The notes under the pieces are model-generated. The model saw only the letters and a program-made list of their open reading frames with translations. It ran no database searches and was not told the origin of the DNA. This document shows, piece by piece, positions 63,936 through 64,000 of a stretch of 64,000 bases of DNA. This stretch comes from an uncultured Eubacterium sp. GTDB lineage: Bacteria; Bacillota; Clostridia; Lachnospirales; Lachnospiraceae. The stretch lies in assembly GCA_910584645.1 (NCBI GenBank), contig CAJUAU010000012.1, positions 14,152 through 78,151 on the forward strand. The letters run 5' to 3'. Made by a program: the position numbers and the translations under genes. Position 1 is the stretch's first letter; every line of letters starts with the position of its first letter.

Positions 63936-64000
63936 GGTGTGATGTATACGGCGCCCAGCCGAAGCGAGAAGAAGGAAACGAAGTTTCCGAAATCGAGCTT

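Overview
The window looks like a chromosome segment of a Gram-positive, probably gut-dwelling member of the Clostridia, most likely Lachnospiraceae. This is inferred from gene content: strong AGGAGG ribosome binding sites, a division/cell-wall cluster ordered mraZ-rsmH-ftsL-PBP-PBP-mraY-murD-ftsW-murA-ftsQ-ftsZ, PdxS/PdxT vitamin B6 synthesis, sortase and agr remnants, and many secreted glycoside hydrolases with Ig-like, FN3 or leucine-rich tails. I could not run any database search, so family calls rest on motifs and remembered family features.

Layout. 1-8 kb: an MFS exporter, a GH43-CBM6-type arabinoxylan hydrolase, a helix-turn-helix/aminotransferase fusion with a repeat-rich promoter, a cysteine-rich small protein and a second secreted GH43. 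8-13.4 kb: small membrane proteins with a YbjQ protein, tRNA-Pro(CGG), pnuC, an M15 cell-wall peptidase and two adjacent COG0523-type GTPases, the second fused to a DUF1980-like domain. 13.4-32.8 kb: an accessory, decaying region. It holds fused gene remnants, an ankyrin protein, a large secreted Cthe_2159-type protein followed by a two-component system, a BlaI regulator with truncated blaR1, surface-anchor and sortase remnants, an AgrA/AgrC pair with only an agrB stub, a toxin remnant, a transposase remnant, a likely type I toxin-antitoxin locus, and an excisionase/integrase pair whose integrase carries an in-frame stop. 32.8-36.6 kb: ychF, lgt and pdxST. 36.7-46.8 kb: a xylan-degradation locus (two GH43, one GH115, a divergent AraC regulator). 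47-63.8 kb: the dcw cluster followed by secG-rnr-smpB and a SleB-type hydrolase. The last 200 bases carry a very large nested palindrome.

How the genes work together. The GH43 and GH115 enzymes plausibly strip arabinose, xylose and (methyl)glucuronic acid from glucuronoarabinoxylan outside the cell; the AraC regulator next to the GH115 gene is the natural candidate sensor. The dcw genes form one unidirectional transcription block starting at a clear promoter followed by MraZ boxes. The 13-32 kb region is best read as a graveyard of an integrative element and defence/competition genes: several genes are interrupted, and two copies of the same small gene family have decayed differently.

I did not find a convincing wholly new system. 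The strongest candidates for a closer look are the likely type I toxin-antitoxin locus at 31.0-31.33 kb, the HTH-aminotransferase with its TTGAAC operator array, the GTPase-DUF1980 fusion, the LytTR-type repeat pair in front of the agrB stub, the 77-bp triple repeat that duplicates the end of ftsW, and the nested palindrome at 63.8-63.9 kb.
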